64,000 bases of DNA from JAGRAX01 sp041391365 (GCA_041391365.1 JAWKOC010000001.1:620001-684000); one strand, 5' to 3'; positions 26,685-36,431 are shown, counted from the first letter of the stretch. The notes: generated from the letters alone by a model not told the origin. A program made the numbers and translations.

Positions 26685-28052
26685 ATGAAACAAAAACAAG
26701 TCGTCATATTGGGCGCAGGGATCACGGGTCTCAGTGCGGCAAGGGCTTTGGCTCAACATGGATTTGATGTTCGTGTATTTGAAAAAGAAAAAGTTGTTGG
26801 AGGTTTGGCCAGGTATTTCAATGACGAAGATGGATTCATCTATGACAACGGTCCAAGGTTTATTTTCTCAACCCTAGCGGAAAAAATTGGGATCGCAGAG
26901 ATTTGCAAACCGATTAAATACTACGAAAATATTTACGTCAAAGGTCGTACCTACCAGTTTCCATTGGGGTTCATCAAAAATCCCTGGTACTGTTTGACCG
27001 TAGGACTTTCCATGGTGGCTCGAAAGTTCAAAAAACCTCCCACCAATCTTGAAGAATTTCTTTATACTTATTACGGAAAAACCTTATCCAAAGATGTTCT
27101 CACACCTCTGATCGAAAAGTGGGCTGGAATCAAAAGCAAAGATATTTCCATTGACTTTGCTTTTCGACTCCTACCTACAAGCATTCGCTATATATTGTAC
27201 TCCTTGATCAAAAAACTTCGGGGAGGAAAGACTGAGGATTACTACAAAAAATCTCGATACATTGTGTACCCTCAAGGGGGAAACAAAAAGATCTTTGATG
27301 CCCTTTTGTCTGAGCCAGGAATTCACTTGACGACAGGAGCCATCTTGAAATCCATTGATTGTGATGAACACAAAGTAACAAAAATTTGTTTTGAAGGGCA
27401 AACTCTCGAGCCAGACTTTGTCATTAGCACAATTCCTCTATCATCTTTGCAAAAGTCCATGAATAACAAAGACGTATTTCAACCTTATCAAAACCTACGG
27501 TATCGAGCCATCGTGATCCTGTTCATCAAACTCAACAAACCCAAGGCTCTCGATGCACTTTGGGATTGGTATCCAGATCCGCAATTTTCATTTTATCGTA
27601 TCGCGGAATACAAAAATGCAGATGCCAACCTGGCTCCTCAAGATAGAACACTGATTTCAATTGAGTTTGCATGCGAGGCCAGCGATCCATTGACCCGTTC
27701 AACCCCACAAGAACTTTATGAGGAGGTAGCCACACTCTTGGCTGAAAAATACAACATTGGTAAAGATGATGTTTTGAGTATGAAAGTTGAAGTCTCCTCC
27801 TTTGCGTATCCAATACTACAAAAATCTACAGAAGATCTGCATCGATCCATTGGACATACCACAAAGATGAAAAATCTATTTTTGGCAGGAAGAACGGGTG
27901 CATTTCAATACAGGATGACCGAAGGATGTTTTCAGAGTGCGATGGATTGTGTGGATTTGATTTTGTCTGAAAATGAAAATGATTCACCGTCGTCCAGCCT
28001 ACAGCATGATTTTTCAGATCAATACGGAAGACCCAATGCAATCCCAGAATAA
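26685..28052 (+). CDS. FAD-dependent amine-oxidase-like oxidoreductase
   Basis: About 455 residues. The N-terminus KQKQVVILGAGITGLSAARAL is a dinucleotide-binding GxGxxG, followed by VFEKEKVVGGLARYF, the second FAD motif of the amine oxidase/protoporphyrinogen oxidase/UDP-galactopyranose-mutase superfamily. LFLAGRTGAFQYRMTEGCF near the C-terminus is the final FAD-contacting block. In glycan clusters such flavoproteins act on sugars or lipids. I chose the ATG at 26685; a GTG at 26673 overlapping the previous stop is possible. Confidence 0.8.
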   Translation: MKQKQVVILGAGITGLSAARALAQHGFDVRVFEKEKVVGGLARYFNDEDGFIYDNGPRFIFSTLAEKIGIAEICKPIKYYENIYVKGRTYQFPLGFIKNPWYCLTVGLSMVARKFKKPPTNLEEFLYTYYGKTLSKDVLTPLIEKWAGIKSKDISIDFAFRLLPTSIRYILYSLIKKLRGGKTEDYYKKSRYIVYPQGGNKKIFDALLSEPGIHLTTGAILKSIDCDEHKVTKICFEGQTLEPDFVISTIPLSSLQKSMNNKDVFQPYQNLRYRAIVILFIKLNKPKALDALWDWYPDPQFSFYRIAEYKNADANLAPQDRTLISIEFACEASDPLTRSTPQELYEEVATLLAEKYNIGKDDVLSMKVEVSSFAYPILQKSTEDLHRSIGHTTKMKNLFLAGRTGAFQYRMTEGCFQSAMDCVDLILSENENDSPSSSLQHDFSDQYGRPNAIPE

Positions 28053-28806
28053 ATTCAGTCATCACATTCAATTGCTGTATTTTTTCATCCTCAAAGAGTT
28101 GAAGGAGCGTTACAAACAAGCTTATTTTGGATTTGCCTGGCTTCTACTCGTACCCCTGGTAACCATGGGAACATTCTATTTGATTTTTACTCATATCTTC
28201 CCCATTCCCATTGATGATTACCCTATGTATCTCATCACAGGTTTATCTCCATGGTTTTTCTTTTCCAATTCGGTATCGCAATCCGTTCCTAATTTCAGCA
28301 CAAATGCTAACTTGATACGAAAAACAAGCTTTCCGCGCTTTCTTCTGCCTATGGCAACTGTTTTATCAAATTTTATTACCTATCTACTGTCGTTGATCAT
28401 GATCATGATGTATTACTGGAGTTTCGAGCACTTTACGATTTCAACCTTGTTGGTTGTTCCTCTATCTTTTCTATTTTCTTTGTACGTATTTTCCATATCG
28501 AGTCTGTTGTCCTATCTATACCTCAAATACAAAGACATAAAACCCATCGTTGAGTTGGGAATTTTTCTCCTTTTTTACGCAACACCACTTTTTTATTCCT
28601 TGGATCAGGTCCCTCAAAATTTTGCACCCTATTTGCTTTTGAATCCCATGTTTTCCTTTATTCAAATACATCGGGCATGTTTTCTCCAAGCTTATGTAAC
28701 GCCTGTGATTTGGATATCTTCTGTATTGTGGATGATATTCTTTTTTCTTCTCTTTGCATGGACAAGGATGAAAATGGACAAAAACCTTTCGGACTATGTG
28801 AGATAA
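28036..28806 (+). CDS. wzm: ABC-2-type polysaccharide export permease
   Basis: About 256 residues with six membrane helices of the ABC-2/Wzm type. The cytoplasmic N-terminus has FFILKELKERYKQAYFGFAWLLLVPL, the characteristic KEL..RY..S.LG..W pattern. It overlaps the upstream flavoprotein by 17 bases (MQSQN start; ATGs at 27973 and 28006 are alternatives) and ends TAATG, joining the ATPase gene. With Wzt it forms an exporter moving lipid-linked O-antigen or capsule-like polysaccharide across the inner membrane. Confidence 0.88.
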   Translation: MQSQNKFSHHIQLLYFFILKELKERYKQAYFGFAWLLLVPLVTMGTFYLIFTHIFPIPIDDYPMYLITGLSPWFFFSNSVSQSVPNFSTNANLIRKTSFPRFLLPMATVLSNFITYLLSLIMIMMYYWSFEHFTISTLLVVPLSFLFSLYVFSISSLLSYLYLKYKDIKPIVELGIFLLFYATPLFYSLDQVPQNFAPYLLLNPMFSFIQIHRACFLQAYVTPVIWISSVLWMIFFFLLFAWTRMKMDKNLSDYVR

Positions 28807-30194
28807 TGATGAAAGCTGTTGAAATTCGACATCTTTATAAAATATATCAGTCTGCCGATGTCATGGAATCTTTGGTTCAGAATCTCCTTTCACTTGGATC
28901 AACAGAAAAAGCATCAAAGAAATATGCTTTGGAAGATGTTTCATTCTATGCAAACAAAGGCGAGTCCGTAGGAATTATCGGAAAAAATGGAAGCGGAAAA
29001 AGCACTCTGTTAAAAATCATTGGCGGCGTAACGGGATCAACATATGGAGAGCTCCACGTTCACGGAAAAGTTGTTTCGCTTTTAGAGGTTGGTGCAGGAT
29101 TTAGCCTACTTCTTACAGGAAGAGAAAACATTTATCTCAATGGAATTCTATTAGGACTTTCTAAACAAGAAATTGAAAAAAAAATCGATTCAATCATCGA
29201 ATTTTCAGGAATTGGAAATGAGATTGATCGTCCAACCTATCAGTACTCAAGTGGGATGTATGTGCGCTTGGGATTTGCAATTGCTGCCCACTCTGAACCA
29301 GACATCCTGATTGTAGACGAAGCTTTATCTGTTGGAGATCACGAGTTTCAGGCCAAATCTATCGAGGCGATCGAACAGCTCAAGGAAAATGGAAAAACAC
29401 TTATTTTTGTTTCTCACGATCTTGGCATTGTTCAAGGCATTTGTGACCGGGTCTATTTATTGGAAAAAGGGAAAGTCGTTCACGAAGGTATTCCAGAGGC
29501 CGTGGTACCCTATTACCTTCAAACCTTTCCCAAACAAAATGCTTATTCAGAAATCAATCTGGATAACGTTCGATTGATTTTCAATGCTGGAAATCTAGCC
29601 CTTTATATCAATGAAATCAGTATTACCAAAATGTACGGACTGTATTGTTCCTTTTTTGCATTCCAAGGGTGGCATGATTCTGATCAGGCCTCTTGGAAAA
29701 TCGTGCGCCAAGAAAAGCATAAACTCGTGGCGCACGCCAAATCAAGAAGACTTCCTATGGAGATGCGATGGGAAGTAGAGATCTTATCAAGCAAAATCAA
29801 TATTAAAATTTATCTCAAAAAGAAGAAAGATTTTGTCATTGATGGGTTTCAAACAAGCATTATGCTTTCGAAACAATTTTCGTCCTGGGAAATTGGTGAA
29901 AAAAGTGGAGTTTTTCCCAAAAGACCGGAAAAGACTCTAAATGATTGGCAACATTTGAATACATTGGGAGAAGAAAAATCAAATCACATGTCTGCGTTTT
30001 CTTCACATTCAAATACTACAATTGACTTTGAACACGACTCACCTTTTGAATACCTTCCAACACCAATTGTAACTTCCAAAGATCTCAATGCAAATGTGCT
30101 TCAATTCCTCTTGGCTCGATCCAGTGATCTTTTTTCTTCCTTTGAAAGAGATGAAACCTTAATGTTTTCAGGATCTATCACCATACATGAATGA
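28806..30194 (+). CDS. wzt: Wzt-like polysaccharide ABC transporter ATPase with C-terminal binding domain
   Basis: 462 residues. The ABC domain (1-240) has GKNGSGKST (Walker A), LLEVGAGFSLLLTGRENIYLN (the Wzt-specific block), YSSGMYVRLGFAIA (signature) and ILIVDEALSVGD (Walker B). The remaining 220 residues form a separate domain, as in Wzt proteins that recognise the polysaccharide's non-reducing end. Here the domain is not a familiar sequence and should be specific to this strain's polymer. Start is fixed by the TAATG overlap; the end overlaps the next GT gene by eight bases. Confidence 0.9.
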   Translation: MMKAVEIRHLYKIYQSADVMESLVQNLLSLGSTEKASKKYALEDVSFYANKGESVGIIGKNGSGKSTLLKIIGGVTGSTYGELHVHGKVVSLLEVGAGFSLLLTGRENIYLNGILLGLSKQEIEKKIDSIIEFSGIGNEIDRPTYQYSSGMYVRLGFAIAAHSEPDILIVDEALSVGDHEFQAKSIEAIEQLKENGKTLIFVSHDLGIVQGICDRVYLLEKGKVVHEGIPEAVVPYYLQTFPKQNAYSEINLDNVRLIFNAGNLALYINEISITKMYGLYCSFFAFQGWHDSDQASWKIVRQEKHKLVAHAKSRRLPMEMRWEVEILSSKINIKIYLKKKKDFVIDGFQTSIMLSKQFSSWEIGEKSGVFPKRPEKTLNDWQHLNTLGEEKSNHMSAFSSHSNTTIDFEHDSPFEYLPTPIVTSKDLNANVLQFLLARSSDLFSSFERDETLMFSGSITIHE

Positions 30195-31107
30195 TTCATT
30201 TCTCATATCTGTTGTTGTGCCAACCTACAAACGAAGTCAGTGGTTGTATGAACTTCTTCTTTCTATGGAGCAACAAACTCTACCCAAAAATCAATTTGAA
30301 GTGATTGTCGTCGACGATGAAACCCCTGATCCAGAGGGTCAAAGAAAAAAGGAACTGATTGAATCGAAAAAGTGGGAGTTTTCACTGACCTACCTGATTC
30401 AAGACAAAAAGGGCCCTGCAGCAGCAAGAAACGTAGGCATTCGGCAAGCAAAAGCCTCTTGGATCGCATTTACAGACGATGATGCGCTTCCAGAATCTCG
30501 GTGGCTTGAAACTTTTTCAAAATCCTTGTCCAATGAAGCTCTGGCCTTTTCAGGCATGACAAAAAGCAGCCACATCGCAACTCTAACAGAAAAATACCTC
30601 GATGAAGTCAAGCATCTGTCTGTGCATCATATTGGTGAGGATGGAACTCTTGCGTACATCATCACAGTCAATGCATGTTTTTCCAAAAAAATTCTTTTGG
30701 ATATTGGAGGATTTGATGAGACTTTTCCCTACCCTTCCGGAGAAGACATGGACCTTGGATTTCGATTGAGAGAAAGAGGTGTTTCTTTTAAAATCGTCGA
30801 AGACGCGGTAGTGTATCATCGACATCGATCAAGTTTTCTTGAAATGACAAAGACCTGGTTTATTTATGGAAGAGGTGCTTACCAATGTGCGAAGAAAAAT
30901 GCTAAACATCTTCACAAAGGTGTGACTTCTGATCACTTCAATATTGTTTCAAAAACGATTCAAATTTTGGCCTCATCCATTACTTCCACATATAAAAATG
31001 CGAGAAAGTTGGGCCTTTTGAAAAGCCTACTTTTTCAATTTTTTGAAATCTCCAATCACATTGCCTATCAAATGGGGAGAGTAACAGAAAGGCTTTTTGT
31101 CCGATGA
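30187..31107 (+). CDS. family 2 glycosyltransferase
   Basis: 306 residues. The GT-A core has ISVVVPTYKRSQWL, VIVVDDETPDPEG, AARNVGIRQA, the metal-binding FTDDDALP, then PSGEDMDLGFRLRERG and VYHRHRSS. It has a mostly helical tail without a clear membrane segment. It overlaps both neighbours (eight bases upstream, four downstream), so it belongs to the wzm-wzt operon. Probably adds a sugar to the exported polymer. Confidence 0.88.
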   Translation: MNDSFLISVVVPTYKRSQWLYELLLSMEQQTLPKNQFEVIVVDDETPDPEGQRKKELIESKKWEFSLTYLIQDKKGPAAARNVGIRQAKASWIAFTDDDALPESRWLETFSKSLSNEALAFSGMTKSSHIATLTEKYLDEVKHLSVHHIGEDGTLAYIITVNACFSKKILLDIGGFDETFPYPSGEDMDLGFRLRERGVSFKIVEDAVVYHRHRSSFLEMTKTWFIYGRGAYQCAKKNAKHLHKGVTSDHFNIVSKTIQILASSITSTYKNARKLGLLKSLLFQFFEISNHIAYQMGRVTERLFVR

Positions 31108-31787
31108 AGAGCATAACCTTAGATATTCAACAATTGCGTTTTCACGATTTTCATCATCTTATAGAAAAAGTTACCCTTGAAGAAAGAGTCCATCGTTTGG
31201 TGATCAAAAATCCACAAACGTTAAGCTCAGAGAGCATTAAACAAATTGTAGCTAGTGCAAACTTGCATGGAATCTGGATTGTATGGAAAATTTCTCCTTC
31301 CAATTTTGACTTTATTTCAAATGTACAACATGCCTTTTCAGATTTTGAAATTGAAATCAAATGCGAAAACATTGAACATTCACAAAAATATCTTACGGTG
31401 GAGTCATTTTCGCGTATGCAACAAAGAACCATTTCATTGCGCCTTTCGATGGATCATCCACTCCCAAATCTTGAAATATTTTCGCTTCCATGGAGCAGCA
31501 TATTTATTCATTTTTCAAATGTGGCTTCTCAAGAAATACAAGAACAAATCATGCAGCAATTGTCCTCGAGGAGTATACCAAAAAATCTTTTTTTCGAAGA
31601 CCTTGCGTTTTGTCAGACAAACGAATCTTTTTGGGATTCTATTGTCACACCATCTATGTTTCCCTTTGCGGAAGTGTCCGTGAAAAAGTCTTGGATACAA
31701 GGCATTTCAAAGATCGATCACATTCGAAAAATCAAACTCATTCGATCCAAGCTTCAGAGAACATGGATAGATAAAAAAACAAAATAA
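31104..31787 (+). CDS. unrecognised protein of the glycan operon, probably continuing past its visible stop
   Basis: 227 residues, coupled to the preceding GT by an ATGA overlap. No family recognised; alternating hydrophobic strands and helices and a Pro-poor, Ser-rich sequence suggest a folded cytoplasmic alpha/beta protein, perhaps TIM-barrel-like. The stop follows an A-rich run. One extra A (AAAA to AAAAA near 31782) would continue in the frame KITQAYELRLDRYLAL... to a cysteine cluster (NPCLNCSMKHKC, about 31950-31985), giving roughly 300 residues. C-x2-C-x5-C of this type is an iron-sulfur or zinc site and resembles the radical SAM auxiliary motifs nearby. Confidence 0.5.
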   Translation: MKSITLDIQQLRFHDFHHLIEKVTLEERVHRLVIKNPQTLSSESIKQIVASANLHGIWIVWKISPSNFDFISNVQHAFSDFEIEIKCENIEHSQKYLTVESFSRMQQRTISLRLSMDHPLPNLEIFSLPWSSIFIHFSNVASQEIQEQIMQQLSSRSIPKNLFFEDLAFCQTNESFWDSIVTPSMFPFAEVSVKKSWIQGISKIDHIRKIKLIRSKLQRTWIDKKTK

Positions 31788-31846
31788 CTCAAGCCTACGA
31801 ACTTCGACTGGATCGATATTTAGCGCTGATCCATAAAATTCTTGAA

Positions 31847-33252
31847 TTGCCTGTTTTTTCTACATTGGTAGATATATTTTCATATACCTTACAAAAGATT
31901 GTTTTTTTGACAAAAGGACTTTCTGGATTCTTTTTTCTTTTTTTAACCAAAAATCCTTGCTTGAACTGTTCTATGAAACACAAATGCAGCAAAAATGTTT
32001 TTTCGTGGCAAAAAAAGAAAATGGTAGAACAGGATTGGAAACCAACGGACCATGCGTTCAAAAGATTAATAAAAAGCCGTTTTTGCTTCGATCAAAATAG
32101 ATCTGTAGATGGACAGGCAGACCCAATGGAAATCGGTTCAAAAGAGTACCGTGTGGAACATTGCTCATACGATAAAATGAATGGGTCTATCGAGTGGCAA
32201 AGCATGAGGAACGTATATCGACAATCCACTCCCCTTCCCGTCCAATCTCTTCCCTTTTCTATCTCTGCTGTTTTTTCTGGGGTGGCAAAAGGATATGGAT
32301 TTTTTGTCAATGGACATCCTCTTTTTGTGGCCCCTACTCGAGCCAGCCATCGTCTTACACTTGAAATAGATGATCAAGGAAAATATGAAATCAAGAGAGA
32401 TGAACAGATTCTATCGAGATCTGATCTATGGACCCAATCTCCTTTGTACTTTGGGGCAATTGATGAAGTTCGTTTGGGTGCTTTCGGAATCAATCGATCT
32501 ATGATCACTCAATCCGTCTTGATGAAGAGTTCTTTTGCAAATCACAGCCATACAAATAAGGAGTTTTCAATCGTGGTGTGTTGTACAAAGTACTCCAGAA
32601 GGTTGGGCCAGTTGATTCAAAGCATCGCTCGACAGAAATATGATTTGTCCAGGGTGGAAATCATGGTTGCATTTGTTCCTGGATTGGACACCACCGAAGA
32701 TATTGTAGATACCGCACGACTATGTTGGAAAGATCTTTCGATTCTTCCTCTCCCATTCCCCGAATCATTGGCGACTCACAAATGGAAGATGATCAACCGT
32801 GGGATTTCTCAGTCTCATGGAGAAACCATCATTGTAACAGATGCTGATATGATTTTTCCTCCCAACCTTTTGGAAACCATTTCCTCTGAATACAAAGATG
32901 CTTTATTTTTGGGAGCCAATGGAAGAAAAATGCTCACACCACAAACAACTGCTAAAATTTTGACAGGCACCATAGATCCCATTGAAAATTTTGATGCTCT
33001 GATCAATGAGCCTGAGGCAGGTGAGCTTAAACTGGGAGAGGCCAAAGGAAAACCAATCGGATATTTTCAATGCTTCAAAAGGGAAGTCTTTGAAAAAGTC
33101 CAATATAGAGACTTGCCTCATTTTGAAGGATCGGATGGTTTTGCCGAAGACGTTGAAAAAGAATTCCATGCAACGGTCATTGGGAAAACATCGTACTTCT
33201 TCATTTGGATCATCAAGGATCCAAATGGTACGGCACGCAAAAACAGTTTTAG
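31847..33252 (+). CDS. family 2 glycosyltransferase with N-terminal accessory domain (3' frameshift)
   Basis: The GT-A domain begins near residue 240 (EFSIVVCCTKYSRRL, MINRGISQSHGETIIVTDADM) with the TDADM metal site and GYFQCFKREVFE, preceded by about 190 residues that look like a beta-rich LamG/jelly-roll module. The written frame runs to 33268, but adding one T near 33196-33202 gives YFLHLDHQGSKWYGTQKQF and a stop at 33252, which fits the GT2 C-terminal pattern better. The TTG at 31847 is the earliest plausible start; ATG 32021 (MVEQDW) is equally likely if the cysteine-cluster segment belongs to the preceding gene. Confidence 0.7.
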
Positions 33253-33312
33253 CAGCTACTCTTGCTGAATCATCTATATTTTTACGACCAACGATCTTGT
33301 CAAATGCAATTC

Positions 33313-34731
33313 TTAGGCAGATTTTTCAAAAGGTTCTACATCTTTCTCTTGTTGAGAGATGTAGTATTTTGGATCTTTGATAACTTGTGGCAATACAATG
33401 GCTTGGGCCTCGTCAGTGCCAAACAAATCTGCATAGTCGCCATGAAACCCATCGCAAATGTCTTTGACGGAACATTTCTGACATTCGATTCCGTACCGAT
33501 ACCCACAGTGAAGTTCTGACCGAACCTTGGCATTGTCTCGATACAAAGCTTCTTGATCCGATCGCTTGTCCATAAATCCTGCGTAGATGTTATGAGCTTT
33601 GTGCAATACATGTCCCACCATCGGAAATTTCATCAACATAGAAATGGGCTTTCTCAATCGCCAAATCAAACCTTGGTTGGTCAACGTTGCAGGGTGAGTC
33701 ACATCTCCAGATTTCATCCGCTGCTGTTGCATGCCTGTCCACGACCATGATGAGTAGTCCCATTCGTGGTGGTCATAAGACAGCTGCTGAAAATTGTACA
33801 TGGATTTTCGGTGACGTTCATTGGCCATACATATTGGCAAATATCTAACATTGGCTTCCACACCGTTGTCATCCAAAATATCCAGTGCCTCGTTGAGTTT
33901 GGGACGAAGCTCAGAATACATGGGCACGTTCGATCCACTTCGTCGACCACCTTTGGCCTGGTCTTCAAATGGATTGAAGGCCAAAAAATTCACCACGCGA
34001 GCACCTGTTCGTACTGCAAGCTCAGCGATTTGAGGCAACTGATTGACAACAGGCTTGGACATCACACAATTGAATCGAAAAGGAATGCCAAGCTCTCGAA
34101 GATTTCTCAAAGCATTCATTTGTTTAACATGAGCCCCAGGCATTTGAACCACGCGATCATGAACTTCTCCGATACCATGAACACTGACCAAAAAATCATT
34201 GATCCCAGCATCGATGTATTGTTTGCATCGCTCTTTGTCTTCCAACACCAAAGCATTCGTGATCAAGGTTGGTTCCAGTCCGATCTCATGACAGTAAGAA
34301 ACCAAAGAAAGGATATCTGGCCAAATGGTAGGTTCTCCACCCTGGATATCGATAGAATCGTTTCCATAATGCTCTCTCAACGTTTTGCAAATGGTTTTGG
34401 CTTTTTCCAAAGACATAAAAGGATGTTCTGGATGGGTTTTGATTTCAATCCGATCCAAAAAATAACAAAAATAGCAACGCAAATTGCAGGTTTGGCCAAG
34501 CCACATTACGGCTCGCTTGGTGATGGTCCGACGAGTGGTTCTGGGCAATACTGGAACAGTGTTTTTACTGGTGGCAACAGCCATTTCCAAAGCTTTTTCA
34601 AGAGCTTCTTTCGGATTTCTTTCGTCCGATGACATTTCTGCTTGATAGGATTCGTCCGCGGTTACCCCCCGTTTGGACATGAGGTCTCTTTTGGATTTTG
34701 TCACTGCAGCCTGAGTTTTTTCCATGCGCAA
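33313..34731 (-). CDS. radical SAM/SPASM-like enzyme with N-terminal extension
   Basis: 472 residues. The first 70 or so are charged and Ala-rich. GQTCNLRCYFCYF (about 79-91) is the CxxxCxxC cluster site, followed by DIQGGEPTIWPDILSL, LITNAL and VSVHGIGEVHDR. The C-terminal CQKCSVKDICDGFHGDYADLFG is an auxiliary-cluster motif. Sequence parallels to the protein at 25576-26676 are strong (RYLPIC, DHHEWDY), implying duplication within the cluster. It follows the B12-binding radical SAM gene by 14 bases, so they share a transcript. Confidence 0.87.
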   Translation of the reverse strand: MRMEKTQAAVTKSKRDLMSKRGVTADESYQAEMSSDERNPKEALEKALEMAVATSKNTVPVLPRTTRRTITKRAVMWLGQTCNLRCYFCYFLDRIEIKTHPEHPFMSLEKAKTICKTLREHYGNDSIDIQGGEPTIWPDILSLVSYCHEIGLEPTLITNALVLEDKERCKQYIDAGINDFLVSVHGIGEVHDRVVQMPGAHVKQMNALRNLRELGIPFRFNCVMSKPVVNQLPQIAELAVRTGARVVNFLAFNPFEDQAKGGRRSGSNVPMYSELRPKLNEALDILDDNGVEANVRYLPICMANERHRKSMYNFQQLSYDHHEWDYSSWSWTGMQQQRMKSGDVTHPATLTNQGLIWRLRKPISMLMKFPMVGHVLHKAHNIYAGFMDKRSDQEALYRDNAKVRSELHCGYRYGIECQKCSVKDICDGFHGDYADLFGTDEAQAIVLPQVIKDPKYYISQQEKDVEPFEKSA

Positions 34732-34745
34732 ATTCCTTTTGTTTT

Positions 34746-36218
34746 TTAGTTGTTGATCACAGCCGAAGATTTTTTGGCTTCATCAAAGAGATATCCCGCA
34801 AAGTGAACAAACCCTCTTACTTTACGAAAAAAATCTTTCCAATGAAGATTTTTGAGAGCAAATCGAAGCAGGTAGGTAGGACGAAAGTAAAAACTTTTCA
34901 ATCCACGATCTACAGCTGCTTCCACCTCTTGTTTGGAAAGTCCTGGATAACTGATCACACCCGTTTGTTCTCCTTTGGGATCAAGCCATTTGGTCCAATC
35001 TTCAGTTTGAAGATATCCCTTTTCTTTCGTGTAATCGAAATACTCTGTTCCTGGAAAAGGCATTGCCGCAGTAAATTGCAAGGTATGAAGTCCCAATTTG
35101 TTCGCGAAGTTGATGGTTTTGTCCATGGTTTCTCGGGTTTCGCCAGGAAGTCCCAACACAAAGGTTCCATGAACATCTAGCCCAGCTTCTTTGGTTCTAG
35201 CCATAAAAACTTCTGCCTGCTCTACCGTAGCTCTTTTTTTGATGTTGTCCAAAATGGCTTGGTCACCTGATTCAAAGCCCACCAACAGCTCTCGGCAACC
35301 TGCTTTTTTGAGCATTTTCATCATTTCAAGGTCCGCTGTATCTACACGGGCATTGACCGAAAAGTTGATTTTGAGTCCGCGACGTAAAATTTCCTCACAA
35401 ATTCCAATGGCAGTACTTTTGTTCAATGTAAAGGTATCGTCTTCAAAGAAAAACTCTCCACCCTTGGCGACTTGAGGACAAATGGAATTGATCACCCACT
35501 CCATCTCATCCACCACACGTTCAGGTTTTCGAAGTCGAAGTTGCTGACCATGCATGACCTGCGGCCACAAACAAAATGTACATTTGTGAGGACATCCTCG
35601 TCCTGAGAAAATATCTACGTAAGGATAAAGTTTGGTTCCATCAAAGTATTTCATCAAGTCCAGCTGGTGCCATGCAGGATAAGGAAAATCATCGATGTCT
35701 TTGACCAGAGGTCTGTCCTGAGTTTTTGAAATGTTTCCATCATTCCAATAATGTACGCCCAAAACATCATGCAAAGAATCAAAATGAAAAATGGCTTCAC
35801 GAACCGTGTAATCGTATTCTCCTCTGGCGATAACATCCACGGCCCCTTCTGCATTGATCAATGTTTCTTCGGGTTTGGACGAAGCGTGAGGGCCAACCAT
35901 GATCACTTTTACATCGGGAATGATTTTTTTTGCAATTCGAGCACAATTGATATCGGATTCAATGGAGGGAGTGGTTGAGTCGAGCACCACAAACTCAGGT
36001 TTTTCATTTTTCAAAAGGTCTTTGTACTCTTCCAATCCCCAGTCTCGGGCAGGAAAATCAAAAATTTTTGCATCAATATTGGCGGCTTCGAGTACAGCCG
36101 TGCAGTAAGCCAGCCAATCCGGTGCCCGCAGCACTCGACCTCGTGTCTTGGCAGCCCATCGCTGCGTTCGACAAAAGTCTTTGACAAAAGGTTCATTGAT
36201 GACGAGCGTTTTTAGCAA
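34746..36218 (-). CDS. B12-binding radical SAM protein (BchE/HpnJ-like)
   Basis: 490 residues: a cobalamin-binding Rossmann domain (about 1-150, with FVVLDSTTPSIESD and VIMVGPHAS), then a radical SAM barrel with GRGCPHKCTFCLWP (CxxxCxxC), GEFFFEDDTFT, VGFESGDQAILDNIKK and HGTFVLGLPGET. The family includes methylases and ring-forming enzymes of bacteriochlorophyll, hopanoid and antibiotic pathways. Start is a TTG with AGGAG seven bases upstream. A TATAAT about 90 bases upstream may drive it. Substrate unknown; context suggests modification of a lipid or sugar for export. Confidence 0.88.
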   Translation of the reverse strand: MLKTLVINEPFVKDFCRTQRWAAKTRGRVLRAPDWLAYCTAVLEAANIDAKIFDFPARDWGLEEYKDLLKNEKPEFVVLDSTTPSIESDINCARIAKKIIPDVKVIMVGPHASSKPEETLINAEGAVDVIARGEYDYTVREAIFHFDSLHDVLGVHYWNDGNISKTQDRPLVKDIDDFPYPAWHQLDLMKYFDGTKLYPYVDIFSGRGCPHKCTFCLWPQVMHGQQLRLRKPERVVDEMEWVINSICPQVAKGGEFFFEDDTFTLNKSTAIGICEEILRRGLKINFSVNARVDTADLEMMKMLKKAGCRELLVGFESGDQAILDNIKKRATVEQAEVFMARTKEAGLDVHGTFVLGLPGETRETMDKTINFANKLGLHTLQFTAAMPFPGTEYFDYTKEKGYLQTEDWTKWLDPKGEQTGVISYPGLSKQEVEAAVDRGLKSFYFRPTYLLRFALKNLHWKDFFRKVRGFVHFAGYLFDEAKKSSAVINN

Positions 36219-36307
36219 TGAAATTCTCCTACAGGGCTTGTCCTGGTTATTGGCCTAGAAGGCTTGCTGGTGATTGATGATGATATAAATTGTGAACTAT
36301 AGCCACC

Positions 36308-36313
36308 ATTATA
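36308..36313 (-). promoter_or_regulatory. -10 box upstream of the B12-radical SAM operon
   Basis: A minus-strand TATAAT about 90 bases before the TTG at 36218. The best -35 (TGGTCA, 18-base spacer) is poor. The leader carries a normal Shine-Dalgarno. The 213 bases between this operon and the HAAS gene show nothing else. Confidence 0.35.
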
Positions 36314-36431
36314 GCAATTTTTCCATGCACTTGACCAGCCCTACCGAACTTTGGAGAAATCACCCATTTGAGGTGCCTTCAAAATGGCTTTTTTCAAACA
36401 ATATCAAATTTTAGATGCTATACAAACCGAT

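Noticed and set aside
33766..34632. Plus-strand ORF of 288 codons
   Set aside because: Antisense of the radical SAM gene 33313-34731, which has clear motifs; no independent evidence.
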